The translations under genes were made by a program, and so were the position numbers. DNA of 19,383 bases from Lachnospiraceae bacterium UBA1748 (lineage in GTDB: Bacteria > Bacillota > Clostridia > Lachnospirales > Lachnospiraceae), in contig DCHQ01000063.1 of NCBI GenBank assembly GCA_002314855.1, positions 1-19,383 of the forward strand, read 5' to 3'. Below are positions 1 through 7,882 of the stretch, one piece after another (the first letter of the stretch is position 1; each line of letters starts with the position of its first letter). The notes beneath the pieces are model-generated. The model saw only the letters and a list, made by a program, of their open reading frames with translations. It was not told the origin of the DNA and searched no databases.

Positions 1-190
1 TGAAGGTTGAGGAAGAAGACCGAGGAGTAGACAGAGAAAAACCGGTTACTTCTTCTAATCGCTGTAATCAGAAAAAGTTCCTGTAACATTTCCAAAATTC
101 AAGTGTATATCTAGTCATAAAGATTAAACTAAAATCTATGAAAAGACAGATTACAGACTATATACTATATTCTAGATACCAACGGAGGAA
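1..190. other. Left-edge leader region with no complete gene
   Basis: The only open frame entering from the left runs from base 3 to a TAA at 84-86. It is charged (KVEEEDRGVDREK...) and could be the last 27 residues of a gene outside the window, but nothing in it is recognisable. The rest is AT-rich. TATACT/TATATT-like hexamers at 161-171 could be a -10 box for the next gene, but I see no good -35 partner. A GGAGG ribosome site lies at 184-188. Confidence 0.35.
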
Positions 191-196
191 ATGATT

Positions 197-1123
197 ATGA
201 GGATAATACCAGTTATTTGCACTAATTGTGCAGCACCACTTACTGTTTCTGAGAATACACAGATTTGCAATTGTCAGTATTGCGGTAGTTCATTTTATAT
301 TGAGTATGAAAATACCGCTCCCGTATATGGCAAGAATGCACAGATGATAAGAAACGCAGAGATTGCCTTTAACAAGCTTAAGGACTATAGAATGGCATTT
401 AAGTATTATAAGGAAGCAAGCTATGAGAAGGCTGACGATTTTAGAGGATATGCAGGTATGCTTTATTCTAGGATGGAGATGCTAGGTGGAGAGCTTCCAA
501 GTGCAGATGAATTTAAAGAGATGAAGAATTATTATGAATCTGCGCTAACATTTGCAGATCCTAACCAGGCAAGAGGAATTAACGAGTTTTGGTTTGTAAA
601 TGTAAATAGGCTAGAGTCAATGAGACAAAATAGAATCTATAATATTGAAAATGAAATCGCTGGGATTAAGAGAGAGAATGCCAATATAAATAACTCATAT
701 CACTGCCTGGAAAAGGATAGAAATACTTTATATGAACGTGCCAAATCTATTAGAAATCAATTAAATAATAGGTATGTGAATAGATATAACGGCAGGAAGT
801 TATTTAAAAGATTATTCTTCGTGTATTTACTATTAATTGGAAAGTTTATATATAATAAGATTAGTGATGAGGCATTTGATAGTGGTACAGTATTATGTAT
901 TGGAGTTTCAGCTGCTTTAGTCGCTGCAATCTATGTTGGCTCAGGAGTGATTAAGAAGGTGTGCCATAAGTCAAGAATTAACAGATTGAATAGCATTGAG
1001 AGAAGTATTAACAATATATATGTTAACATGAGCAGCTGTAGTGATACTACCTCAAACAATGATAGACGAATAGCAGCGCTAGACAGTAATAGAGTGCAGC
1101 TTGCCAGACAGGTATATTATTAA
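197..1123 (+). CDS. Zinc-ribbon, TPR-like and coiled-coil membrane protein
   Basis: Function not recognised. With the ATG at 197 the protein has 308 residues. This start lies 8 bases after GGAGG (184-188); the ATG at 191 is only 2 bases away from it and is unlikely. The N-terminus carries a zinc-ribbon pattern, C8-x2-C11 followed by C26-x2-C29, with an extra C24. Residues about 45-100 are helical and TPR-like (FNKLKDYRMAFKYYKEAS). A charged coiled coil covers about 150-200, two hydrophobic segments follow at about 207-225 and 228-250, and a second short helical region closes the protein. The layout suggests a membrane-anchored adaptor with both main domains probably cytoplasmic, but that is inference. 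It stands alone: a terminator follows and the next gene has its own promoter. It shares a TPR plus coiled-coil style with the decayed gene at 17295-18515. Confidence 0.8.
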   Translation: MRIIPVICTNCAAPLTVSENTQICNCQYCGSSFYIEYENTAPVYGKNAQMIRNAEIAFNKLKDYRMAFKYYKEASYEKADDFRGYAGMLYSRMEMLGGELPSADEFKEMKNYYESALTFADPNQARGINEFWFVNVNRLESMRQNRIYNIENEIAGIKRENANINNSYHCLEKDRNTLYERAKSIRNQLNNRYVNRYNGRKLFKRLFFVYLLLIGKFIYNKISDEAFDSGTVLCIGVSAALVAAIYVGSGVIKKVCHKSRINRLNSIERSINNIYVNMSSCSDTTSNNDRRIAALDSNRVQLARQVYY

Positions 1124-1162
1124 TATGCCTACAAATGAAAAATTAAATTAATTAAATTCTGA

Positions 1163-1216
1163 GGCTATTTACCAATTTCAATTATGAGCTGGTAAATAGC
1201 CCAGTTTTGATTTTCC
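1163..1216 (+). terminator. Intrinsic terminator after the zinc-ribbon gene
   Basis: A perfect 12-bp inverted repeat (GGCTATTTACCA at 1163-1174 with its complement at 1190-1201) encloses a 15-base loop and is followed by a T-rich stretch (TTTTGATTTT). It lies 40 bases past the stop codon. Confidence 0.8.
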
Positions 1217-1301
1217 ACCAAAAAAAGCTTGGTTCAAGACACATAGTAATTATGGCTAAACAGGTGAGATTATTCTACTATCGCGTACAATAACTACATT
1301 A

Positions 1302-1330
1302 TTGACATTAGTTCGGTTAACCGATATATT
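1302..1330 (+). promoter_or_regulatory. Promoter of the XRE/nucleotidyltransferase pair
   Basis: TTGACA at 1302-1307 and TATATT at 1325-1330 are separated by exactly 17 bases. The predicted start lies about 15-20 bases before the coding region, so the leader is short. The 12-bp palindrome described next fills most of the spacer. Confidence 0.8.
1313..1324. promoter_or_regulatory. Palindromic operator in the promoter spacer
   Basis: TCGGTTAACCGA is a perfect 12-bp palindrome lying between the -35 and -10 boxes, so a bound dimer would block RNA polymerase. The gene directly downstream encodes a helix-turn-helix protein, so autorepression is the natural reading. The site is seen directly; its ligand is inferred. 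Confidence 0.65.
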
Positions 1331-1352
1331 ATAGTAAAAGGAGGGAAGGCTG

Positions 1353-1934
1353 ATGATCGTAAATGACTTACTTGAAAAAGAAAACATGTCAAGATATCGC
1401 TTAAGCAAGGAAAGTGGTGTAGCAATGACTACAATTACAGATATCTGTAGTGGAAAAGCTGATCTTGATAAATGCGCAGCTGGAACTTTATATAGAATTG
1501 CTAAGGTTCTTGGAGTGACGGTTGATTCTATACTTGAGTGTAATTCTATAGAAAAGGCGGAATATAGATGTTCTTTTGAAACATTTAAGAGCAATACATG
1601 CCATCATGTAAAAGATATGGGAGACATTAACTTCATCATTGAAACACTTGAGGCAGATGAAATACGTATACTATATGAACGTAGATGGTATATAGAAGCA
1701 TTGTATTTGTTAGCGATGATTGATTATCTATCCAGACTGAATGGTATTCCTCTTTGCACTAATTATAATGATATTCGCTCCCATAAACTTGAAAAGCCAT
1801 ATTATCCTTCAAGCGTCGTAGTATCATTTGCAGCGACAGGAGATGAGAACATAAAAGAAAAAGCATTGGCGAACGCTATACCTGAATTCATTCGATTCAA
1901 TATCGTGGAAAGTGAGGTGCGTAATGTCTGCTGA
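1353..1934 (+). CDS. XRE-family regulator, probable antitoxin
   Basis: A 193-residue protein. Residues about 3-64 form a Cro/C1-type helix-turn-helix (LSKESGVAMTTITDICSGK, then TLYRIAKVLGVTVDSIL). The remainder (about 90-193) is a helical domain that I do not recognise beyond its presence in similar two-domain regulators. The ATG follows an AAAGGAGGG ribosome site (1336-1344). The next gene starts before this one stops (11-base overlap), which indicates translational coupling and a fixed protein ratio, as in toxin-antitoxin pairs. The family binds short palindromes, and the 12-bp palindrome in its own promoter is a good candidate site. A stand-alone metabolic regulator is the alternative, but the coupled nucleotidyltransferase makes an antitoxin role more likely. 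Confidence 0.75.
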   Translation: MIVNDLLEKENMSRYRLSKESGVAMTTITDICSGKADLDKCAAGTLYRIAKVLGVTVDSILECNSIEKAEYRCSFETFKSNTCHHVKDMGDINFIIETLEADEIRILYERRWYIEALYLLAMIDYLSRLNGIPLCTNYNDIRSHKLEKPYYPSSVVVSFAATGDENIKEKALANAIPEFIRFNIVESEVRNVC

Positions 1935-2637
1935 TAAGCCTTTTACAAAAGAGAACATGGATAGCTATCTAAAGGAATTGGCAAAGGAATTTCGGAAAAA
2001 GAACGGTACACGATTGCACGCTGAGATAATACTTATTGGAGGGGCATCAATTCTAATCAATTATGGTTTTAGAGAAATGACTTATGATATGGACGCAATT
2101 ATTAAGTCATCAGGTGCAATGAAGGAAGCTATTAACATAGTTGGAGACAGACTAGGACTTCCAGTTGGGTGGTTAAACACGGACTTTGTTAATACGAATT
2201 CATATACACCGAGACTGGCGGAACATTCAAAGTACTACAAAACTTTCTCGAATATTCTGCAGATACGAACAATATCTGCGGAGTACCTGGTAGCTATGAA
2301 ACTTATGGCTGGCCGCCAATATAAAAATGATTTGTCTGATATTGTTGGTGTATTGAATGAGCAGGAAGAGCGAAATGAACCATTGAGTTTTGGAATAATC
2401 AAGCAGGCTATAGTTGATTTATATGATTCGTACGACAATATACCTGAAGCTTCCAGAATTTTTATAGAAGCAGTTTACAAGAAAGAAGACCTAAATGCAT
2501 TTTATAAGCAATGCAAAGAACTGGAACAAGAGAATAAAGATGTTTTAATTGGATTTCAGGAGGATTATCCAGGAGTACTTAATGGAGACAATATTGCGGA
2601 TATCTTGAAAGCTGCAAAGGCTAAAAGAAAACAATAA
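1924..2637 (+). CDS. AbiEii/DUF6036-type nucleotidyltransferase, probable toxin
   Basis: A 237-residue protein if started at the ATG at 1924, which has GAGGTG at an acceptable distance upstream; a GTG at 1912 would add four residues. Near the N-terminus are the hallmarks of the polymerase-beta nucleotidyltransferase fold: GG (residues 39-40) followed by the D-x-D pair (D55, D57) in TYDMDAII. Downstream, KLMAGRQYKNDLSDI matches the helix with conserved Lys/Arg/Asp seen in AbiEii and DUF6036 proteins. Members of this fold in toxin-antitoxin systems transfer nucleotides to RNA or protein; the substrate here cannot be told. The gene is coupled to the XRE gene upstream. No terminator follows before the response regulator 52 bases downstream. 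Confidence 0.75.
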   Translation: MSADKPFTKENMDSYLKELAKEFRKKNGTRLHAEIILIGGASILINYGFREMTYDMDAIIKSSGAMKEAINIVGDRLGLPVGWLNTDFVNTNSYTPRLAEHSKYYKTFSNILQIRTISAEYLVAMKLMAGRQYKNDLSDIVGVLNEQEERNEPLSFGIIKQAIVDLYDSYDNIPEASRIFIEAVYKKEDLNAFYKQCKELEQENKDVLIGFQEDYPGVLNGDNIADILKAAKAKRKQ

Positions 2638-2689
2638 AAACGTAATATTCAGCATCGATATATATAGAAAAATTGAAGGTGAAGGGCTT

Positions 2690-3361
2690 ATGTATAAGAT
2701 TTTTATAGTTGAGGACGATTTTTCACTCGCGGAAATAATGGAAAAATGTATAAGGAGCTGGGGAAATGATGCGAGGACAGTGTCGGATTTTCAGGAAGTA
2801 CTTCATGAGTTTAATGAGTATGATCCACAGCTTGTTTTGATGGATATAATGCTTCCGTATTTCAACGGGTATCACTGGTGTCAGGAGATAAGAAAGATAT
2901 CAAATGTTCCGATTGTGTTCATTTCCTCTGCATCTGACAATATGAATATTGTGATGGCAATGAATATGGGCGGAGATGATTTTATTCAGAAGCCATTTGA
3001 CCAGACGGTGTTTATGGCGAAGCTTCAGGCAATGCTTCGAAGAACCTACGACATGGGCGGCAAGGTAAATATCCTCGAGCATAGAGGCGTAATGTTAAAT
3101 TTGAATGACAGTTCATTTGTATATAATGGTGAGAAGATAGAGCTTACGAAGAATGAATACCGAATTCTCCAAACACTTATGGAGAGTAAGGGAAAGGTCG
3201 TGAGTCGAGAGACACTTATGACTAAGCTGTGGCAGATGGACTGTTATGTGGAGGAGAATACGCTCACTGTAAATGTCAACAGACTTAGGAAGAAGCTTGA
3301 TTCTGCAGGAATCGATGACTTTATAAAAACTAAGGTGGGCCAGGGATATATAGTTGAGTAG
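2690..3361 (+). CDS. OmpR/BceR-type response regulator
   Basis: A 223-residue two-domain regulator. The receiver domain (about 1-118) has the acidic pair E8/D9/D10, the phosphoacceptor D52 in LMDIMLP, S79/S80 in the switch position and K101 in QKPF. The C-terminal half (about 130-223) is a winged helix (LTKNEYRILQTLME, VVSRETLMTKLW, VNVNRLRKKLD, GQGYIVE). Genes for an intramembrane-sensing kinase, an ABC ATPase and an FtsX-like permease follow, so this is the regulator of a Bce-type module. By family knowledge it would be phosphorylated by the kinase downstream and activate the transporter promoter, probably the one near 4711. The start is set by GAAGGTGAAGGG just upstream. Confidence 0.93.
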   Translation: MYKIFIVEDDFSLAEIMEKCIRSWGNDARTVSDFQEVLHEFNEYDPQLVLMDIMLPYFNGYHWCQEIRKISNVPIVFISSASDNMNIVMAMNMGGDDFIQKPFDQTVFMAKLQAMLRRTYDMGGKVNILEHRGVMLNLNDSSFVYNGEKIELTKNEYRILQTLMESKGKVVSRETLMTKLWQMDCYVEENTLTVNVNRLRKKLDSAGIDDFIKTKVGQGYIVE

Positions 3362-3376
3362 TAGCAAATAATATCT

Positions 3377-3405
3377 AAGCTGTACTGACAGTGTGATAAC
3401 AGCTT
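3377..3405 (+). repeat. Hairpin after the response regulator
   Basis: AAGCTGT (3377-3383) and ACAGCTT (3399-3405) form a 7-bp stem with a 15-base loop. No T-run follows, so it may weaken transcription or protect a 3' end rather than terminate. Confidence 0.35.
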
Positions 3406-3436
3406 GAGATAGTAATGACATGATAGTTTATAAAGT

Positions 3437-3525
3437 AAGAAGAAAACCCACTGCCTTTAGGCGGTGGGGCTTGCTTCTTCGAGGTGCGGGGTACAAGCCC
3501 CGTACCTCGTAAGGTGCGAAGCACC
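3437..3525 (+). repeat. Cluster of three GC-rich hairpins, possible IS200/IS605-type remnant
   Basis: Three hairpins stand back to back. First, 3447-3456 pairs with 3459-3468 (CCCACTGCCT/AGGCGGTGGG, one G-T pair), framed by AAGAAG and CTTCTT arms. Second, 3481-3491 pairs with 3498-3508 (11 bp, one G-T pair). Third, GGTGC and GCACC sit around GAA at 3513-3525. The GC content stands out from the flanks. The first hairpin, with its near-zero loop and purine-rich frame, resembles the structured ends of IS200/IS605 elements and their palindromic relics, but no transposase is present. It separates two genes that are usually adjacent. Confidence 0.5.
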
Positions 3526-3572
3526 GACTTTATTTGAGCAAGTAGCGTAAGCGGATTGCGAATATTGACTGA

Positions 3573-4598
3573 ATGGTTAAGAAGATGGAAAAAGAAGAAA
3601 AGAAAACACCAAGGATAATTTCATATTTGAAGGATAATGCCGGACACATAGCATTTATTGCGACGATAATTCTCATCTTCGATGTAATACTATTACTGTA
3701 TAACATAGAGATTGAGATTATTGCTTATGCAACTATTGTATGTCTTTTTGTTTCGGTCATTGTATTTATGATTAAGCTTTCAATCTATGCTAAGAGGGCG
3801 CGCGAGAGAGAAGTGCTAATCAAAAATATTGAAAATGAATACATAAATCTTCCAGAGCCAGCAAGCCTTGCGGACGAGAATTACCAGCAGATGATAGTAA
3901 ACCTGGGAAATGAATTAAAGGAGGTACTCACTGACTGGAAAAATGAAAAAAAGGACAGCGAGGAGTACTACACAACCTGGATTCATCAGATTAAAACTCC
4001 TATTTCTGTTATGCGAATGATACTTGAGAGCGAGGATACAGATGAGCATAGAGAGCTTTTGGCTGAGCTATTTAGAGTTGAGCAGTACGTGGAGATGGTG
4101 CTTTGTTACATCAGACTTGGAAGCGAGTCGAAGGACTTTGTATTTAAAGAGGTTGATGTCGATATTGTGATTAAGCAGGCAGTAAGAAAGTACGCTTCTC
4201 AGTTTATAAGAAGAAGGATTAAGCTTGATTACAACTCTAAAAGCTTTTTGGTTACTACCGATGAAAAATGGCTTTCATTTGTGATAGAGCAGATTCTTTC
4301 TAATTCAGTAAAGTACACAAAGCAGGGTGAGGTAAGGATTGAGATTACTGATGATGGTAAGCTTGTTATCGCTGATACGGGAATTGGAATATCCAGTGAA
4401 GACCTGCCTAGAATCTTTGAGAAGGGTTACACTGGTTATAACGGAAGACTCGATAAAAAAGCAACTGGACTTGGACTTTATTTATGCAAGAAAGCTATTG
4501 ATAAGCTTGGCTTTAAGATAAGTGCAGAGTCTGAGCCTAAGGTTGGAACGAAAATGATAATAGATTTGAAGCATTACGAATTCGACGAATTTAATTAG
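3573..4598 (+). CDS. BceS-like intramembrane-sensing histidine kinase
   Basis: A 341-residue membrane kinase. Two transmembrane helices (about 26-43 and 48-70) are joined by only a few residues, so there is no external sensor domain. This is typical of kinases that sense through a partner permease. H138 lies in the H-box (TWIHQIKTPISVM). N244 marks the N-box (EQILSNSVKYT), D268-x-G-x-G272 the G1 box, and G299-x-G301 the G2 box of the ATPase domain. It follows its response regulator after a 211-base gap filled by hairpins. No convincing ribosome site precedes the ATG at 3573 or the in-frame ATG at 3585, so translation may be weak or the start misplaced. Its expected partner permease is encoded at 5702-7813. 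Confidence 0.93.
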   Translation: MVKKMEKEEKKTPRIISYLKDNAGHIAFIATIILIFDVILLLYNIEIEIIAYATIVCLFVSVIVFMIKLSIYAKRAREREVLIKNIENEYINLPEPASLADENYQQMIVNLGNELKEVLTDWKNEKKDSEEYYTTWIHQIKTPISVMRMILESEDTDEHRELLAELFRVEQYVEMVLCYIRLGSESKDFVFKEVDVDIVIKQAVRKYASQFIRRRIKLDYNSKSFLVTTDEKWLSFVIEQILSNSVKYTKQGEVRIEITDDGKLVIADTGIGISSEDLPRIFEKGYTGYNGRLDKKATGLGLYLCKKAIDKLGFKISAESEPKVGTKMIIDLKHYEFDEFN

Positions 4599-4665
4599 TA
4601 AATAATCAAAATGCTAAAGTGCACAGCATGTTGAAGGCTTTAATCTTACAAAAATGTCACATCAG

Positions 4666-4719
4666 ATGGTCCGTTTGTAACATGATTCAATGTTTCATGC
4701 TGGACCATTTTGTTATTAT
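4666..4719 (+). promoter_or_regulatory. Inverted repeat and extended -10 before the ABC transporter
   Basis: ATGGTCC (4666-4672) and GGACCAT (4702-4708) form an inverted repeat, extended by a G-T pair, with a smaller CATGA/TCATG repeat inside. Directly after it comes TGTTATTAT (4711-4719), a good extended -10 element without a -35 box. This fits an activator-dependent promoter with the response regulator bound upstream. The same repeat followed by TTTTGTTATT could instead be a weak terminator for the kinase gene. Confidence 0.5.
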
Positions 4720-4806
4720 ATGCATGTAATGAAGTGAAGCAGAAGAAAGTGAAAGAAGAGTAGCGAGTATTCTGCAATGACTTAAGATAGATGGAGGAAA
4801 AGAAAA

Positions 4807-5565
4807 ATGGCAATACTTGAGGTACAGGGAGTAAAAAAGATATATACCACAAGGCTTGGAGGAAATAAGGTACAGGCACTTTCAAATGTAAACTTTTCGG
4901 TTGAAGAGGGCGAGTATGTTGCAATAATGGGCGAGTCTGGATCGGGAAAGACAACTCTCCTTAATATTCTCGCAGCGCTTGATAAGCCGACAGCAGGTTC
5001 AATTGTGCTTGAGGGAAAGAAGCTTTCAGACATTAAAGAGGCTCAGATGGCAGCCTTCAGAAGAGATAACCTTGGATTTGTGTTCCAGGATTTCAATCTT
5101 ATTGACACATTTAATCTGAAGGACAACATCCTTCTTCCACTTGTACTTAGTGGTAAGCTTGATGATCTCGACGAGAAGGCTGAGAAGGTTGCAGCAAAGC
5201 TTGGAATAAGCGAATTACTTAACAAGTTTCCATATGAGGTTTCAGGTGGTCAGAAGCAGAGGGCAGCGGCAGCAAGAGCACTTATTACTAACCCAAAGAT
5301 TATTCTTGCGGATGAGCCTACTGGTGCGCTAGATTCGAAGTCAACAGACAGTCTGCTTGACATTTTCGAAAAGATAAATAAAGATGGTCAGACGATTCTT
5401 ATGGTTACACATTCAGTGAAGGCGGCAAGCCATGCTGGAAGGGTGCTCTTCATAAAGGATGGAGAGGTGTTCCATCAGATTTACAGAGGAAACAGTAATA
5501 ACCATGAGATGTATCAGAAGATTACAGATACTCTTACTGCAATTACCACTAACGATAGACAGTAA
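4807..5565 (+). CDS. Bce-type ABC transporter ATPase
   Basis: A 252-residue ATPase with Walker A GESGSGKTT (42-50), Q-loop Q94 (FVFQDFNL), signature VSGGQ (145-149), Walker B IILADEP (165-171) and switch H202 (VTHS). LNILAALDKPTAG and the FQDFNLID region are typical of the MacB/LolD/BceA group that pairs with FtsX-type permeases rather than importers. It would power the permease encoded next and, by family knowledge, help free lipid II-cycle targets from antimicrobial peptides. GGAGG at 4793-4797 lies 9 bases before the ATG. A probable regulated promoter is just upstream and a tandem repeat separates it from the permease. Confidence 0.94.
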   Translation: MAILEVQGVKKIYTTRLGGNKVQALSNVNFSVEEGEYVAIMGESGSGKTTLLNILAALDKPTAGSIVLEGKKLSDIKEAQMAAFRRDNLGFVFQDFNLIDTFNLKDNILLPLVLSGKLDDLDEKAEKVAAKLGISELLNKFPYEVSGGQKQRAAAARALITNPKIILADEPTGALDSKSTDSLLDIFEKINKDGQTILMVTHSVKAASHAGRVLFIKDGEVFHQIYRGNSNNHEMYQKITDTLTAITTNDRQ

Positions 5566-5605
5566 TTATTTTTGAGACATAGAAAAACGAACTTCCTTAA
5601 TAGTA

Positions 5606-5670
5606 AGTATTAATAGAGAGTATTAATAGAGAGTATTAATAGAGAGTATTAATAGAAAGTATTAATAGTA
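5606..5670 (+). repeat. Five tandem 13-bp repeats between ATPase and permease genes
   Basis: Copies lie at 5606-5618, 5619-5631, 5632-5644, 5645-5657 and 5658-5670. The unit is AGTATTAATAGAG. The first three copies are identical, the fourth ends AGAA and the fifth ends AGTA. Each unit contains the 8-bp palindrome TATTAATA. The array lies inside the operon, 31 bases before the permease start, and is almost pure A/T plus G. Confidence 0.9.
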
Positions 5671-5701
5671 GGTACTATTAAATGGCATAAAGGAGATAGT
5701 G

Positions 5702-7813
5702 ATGAAAAAAGGATATTTTTTAAAGCTTGCGTTTAATAATATCGCAAAGAATAGAAGACTCTATGTTCCACAGATGATTACTGGAATTGGACTTCTATCT
5801 GTAATGTACATATTGTTTACGCTTAAATACGATGATAAATTATCAGAGATAAAGGGTGGAGCCTACATACCAACAGTAATGTCAATAGGAATTGCAGTGG
5901 TTGGAATATTATCAATAGTTTTAATGCTATACACAAACAGCTTTCTTATGAAGCAGAGAAAAAGAGAGTATGGTCTTTACAATGTTCTTGGCATGGGTAA
6001 GAAGCATATTGTAAGGATTATGGGATTTGAAAATCTTGCAACTGCAATAGTAACATTTATTGGCGGATATGTTACAGGAATGGTCTTCTACAAGTTTTGT
6101 ACATTGATTATTTGCAAGCTTTTCAACGTGGAAAATAAGCTCGGACAAACTGTTGTTGATGGCAGGGCTATCATGTATACAGGAATTATATTCGCTGGAA
6201 TATTTATAGTGAATTTTATCTATAATGCAATCCAGATAGGTGTGTTAAAGCCTGTAGAGCTTCTTCACAGCAATCATTTTGGTGAGAAGGAGCCAAAGGT
6301 AAAATGGCTGATATTTATCACTGGACTGGTAACAATGGGAACAGGCTACTACATTGCACTTAGCGTAAAGTCGCCGCTCAAGGCACTCATGCTTTTCTTC
6401 ATAGCCGTTATCTTAGTTGTGCTTGGAACCTACTTTTTATTTACCGCTGGAAGCATAGCAATACTCAAGGCATTAAAGAAGAATAAGAGGTTCTATTACC
6501 ATCCAAAGCATATGACTGCTGTTTCGGGTCTCATATACAGAATGAAGCAGAATGCGATGGGACTTGCATCAATCTGCATACTTTCAACCTGTGTGCTTGT
6601 CATGATTTCAACAACGGTTAGTCTTTACTCTGGAACAGAAGAGACCTTAAACTCTCTTTATCCTAAGGATGTAAAGTTTAGTGCAGGATTATATATGGAT
6701 ACTGATGAGGGCGATATTAAGGGTCAGAATGTAAATATTAATACACTGGATTGTGGAAAAGAGGTTGGAGTTAAGCTTTCTCAGGAAGCATTTCATAAGG
6801 CATGCGAAAAGTATAATGTCAAGGTTACTGATATTGACATCAGAAGGCAGCTGATTACCGCATATGTTATTGAGGGAAAAAGCTTAAAGGGTATGAATCC
6901 AAACGACGTAGATTATAACTATTTTGATCAGGCTGACAAAATTTGCTCTGTGGCATATGTTACTATTGATGAATACAATGAGATTATGGGCACCAATTAT
7001 GCTCTTGGTGAAAATGAGATTTATATCTATAAGAACAGCGCAAATTCAGTCAAGCTGAGTGATGAAGTAAAAATAGAGAAAAGAGATTATAAGATAGTTC
7101 GTGAGTTAAACGAGTTCCCTGCAGATCTTACTGAGTATCAGTTCGCAACTGTATTTGGAATTGTTCTTCCTAATGAAGAGCAGTATTTGGAGATGTATCA
7201 GTCTCAGAAGGAAATATATGGTGCAAATGCTTCAGAAATTCAGTATACAATTTTTGCAAATTTTCCAGAAGGAATTAGTGACGATACCGTTAATTTAATA
7301 GGAAAAGAGTATTATTCTATCGCATCAAGCTTAGCACAGGAGTATATATCTACCCATGGAGAGTTCCAGGGAGGCTACAGTACAAGATGGGATTCAAGAG
7401 CTGAGATGTCAGAGTATATGTATGGACTATATGGAAGCTTGTTCTTCCTCGGAATATTTCTTGGAATAGTATTTATATTTGCAACTGCACTAATTATCTA
7501 CTATAAGCAGATATCAGAGGGCTATGAGGACAGAAACCGCTTCCAGATTATGACAAAGGTCGGAATGAGTAAGAAGGAGATTAAGGGAACAATTAGAAGT
7601 CAGATTATACTTGTTTTCCTGTTTCCGTTAATTGTAGCTGGTGTGCATATGACAGTAGCATTTCCAATTTTGACTAAGCTTTTACATGTTCTCTTTATTC
7701 CAAGAGATACGATATTCTTAATCTGCACTATATGTTCATTTGTTGCATTCTCTCTTATATATCTTGCGATTTATTCGATTACTGCAAGAACGTATTATAA
7801 GATAGTAAGGTAA
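5702..7813 (+). CDS. BceB/FtsX-like ABC transporter permease
   Basis: A 703-residue permease from the ATG at 5702, placed 6 bases after AGGAG (5691-5695); a GTG at 5699 is too close to that site. Hydrophobic segments give about ten transmembrane helices: one near the N-terminus, three more by about residue 180, a group at about 200-320, and three at the C-terminus. A large soluble region of about 230 residues (roughly 315-545) lies between the seventh and eighth helices. This is the BceB layout, where the large loop is extracellular and recognises the peptide-target complex. It is encoded with its ATPase and follows the kinase that should read its state. It ends at a terminator shared with the convergent ABC-F gene. 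Confidence 0.93.
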   Translation: MKKGYFLKLAFNNIAKNRRLYVPQMITGIGLLSVMYILFTLKYDDKLSEIKGGAYIPTVMSIGIAVVGILSIVLMLYTNSFLMKQRKREYGLYNVLGMGKKHIVRIMGFENLATAIVTFIGGYVTGMVFYKFCTLIICKLFNVENKLGQTVVDGRAIMYTGIIFAGIFIVNFIYNAIQIGVLKPVELLHSNHFGEKEPKVKWLIFITGLVTMGTGYYIALSVKSPLKALMLFFIAVILVVLGTYFLFTAGSIAILKALKKNKRFYYHPKHMTAVSGLIYRMKQNAMGLASICILSTCVLVMISTTVSLYSGTEETLNSLYPKDVKFSAGLYMDTDEGDIKGQNVNINTLDCGKEVGVKLSQEAFHKACEKYNVKVTDIDIRRQLITAYVIEGKSLKGMNPNDVDYNYFDQADKICSVAYVTIDEYNEIMGTNYALGENEIYIYKNSANSVKLSDEVKIEKRDYKIVRELNEFPADLTEYQFATVFGIVLPNEEQYLEMYQSQKEIYGANASEIQYTIFANFPEGISDDTVNLIGKEYYSIASSLAQEYISTHGEFQGGYSTRWDSRAEMSEYMYGLYGSLFFLGIFLGIVFIFATALIIYYKQISEGYEDRNRFQIMTKVGMSKKEIKGTIRSQIILVFLFPLIVAGVHMTVAFPILTKLLHVLFIPRDTIFLICTICSFVAFSLIYLAIYSITARTYYKIVR

Positions 7814-7830
7814 TAATACATAAGGTAAAA

Positions 7831-7877
7831 AAATGCCATACAAAGAATAGTTTTTAGACTAGCTTTGTATGGCATTT
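7831..7877. terminator. Bidirectional terminator between permease and ABC-F genes
   Basis: A perfect 15-bp inverted repeat (7831-7845 with 7863-7877, core ATGCCATACAAAG) surrounds a 17-base loop. On the minus strand the stem runs into seven T residues, which makes it strong for the ABC-F gene. On the plus strand only a short T stretch follows. Confidence 0.88.
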
Positions 7878-7882
7878 GTTAT

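Noticed and set aside
3437..3525. Hairpin cluster considered as a TnpB/IS605 element
   Set aside because: No transposase or TnpB frame is nearby, so only a remnant or palindromic relic can be suggested.
4646..4954. Minus-strand frames over the start of the ABC ATPase gene
   Set aside because: They are antisense to Walker A coding sequence, without ribosome sites or protein-like composition.
5606..5670. Tandem repeats considered as a CRISPR array
   Set aside because: The units are 13 bp and directly abutting, with no spacers or cas genes.
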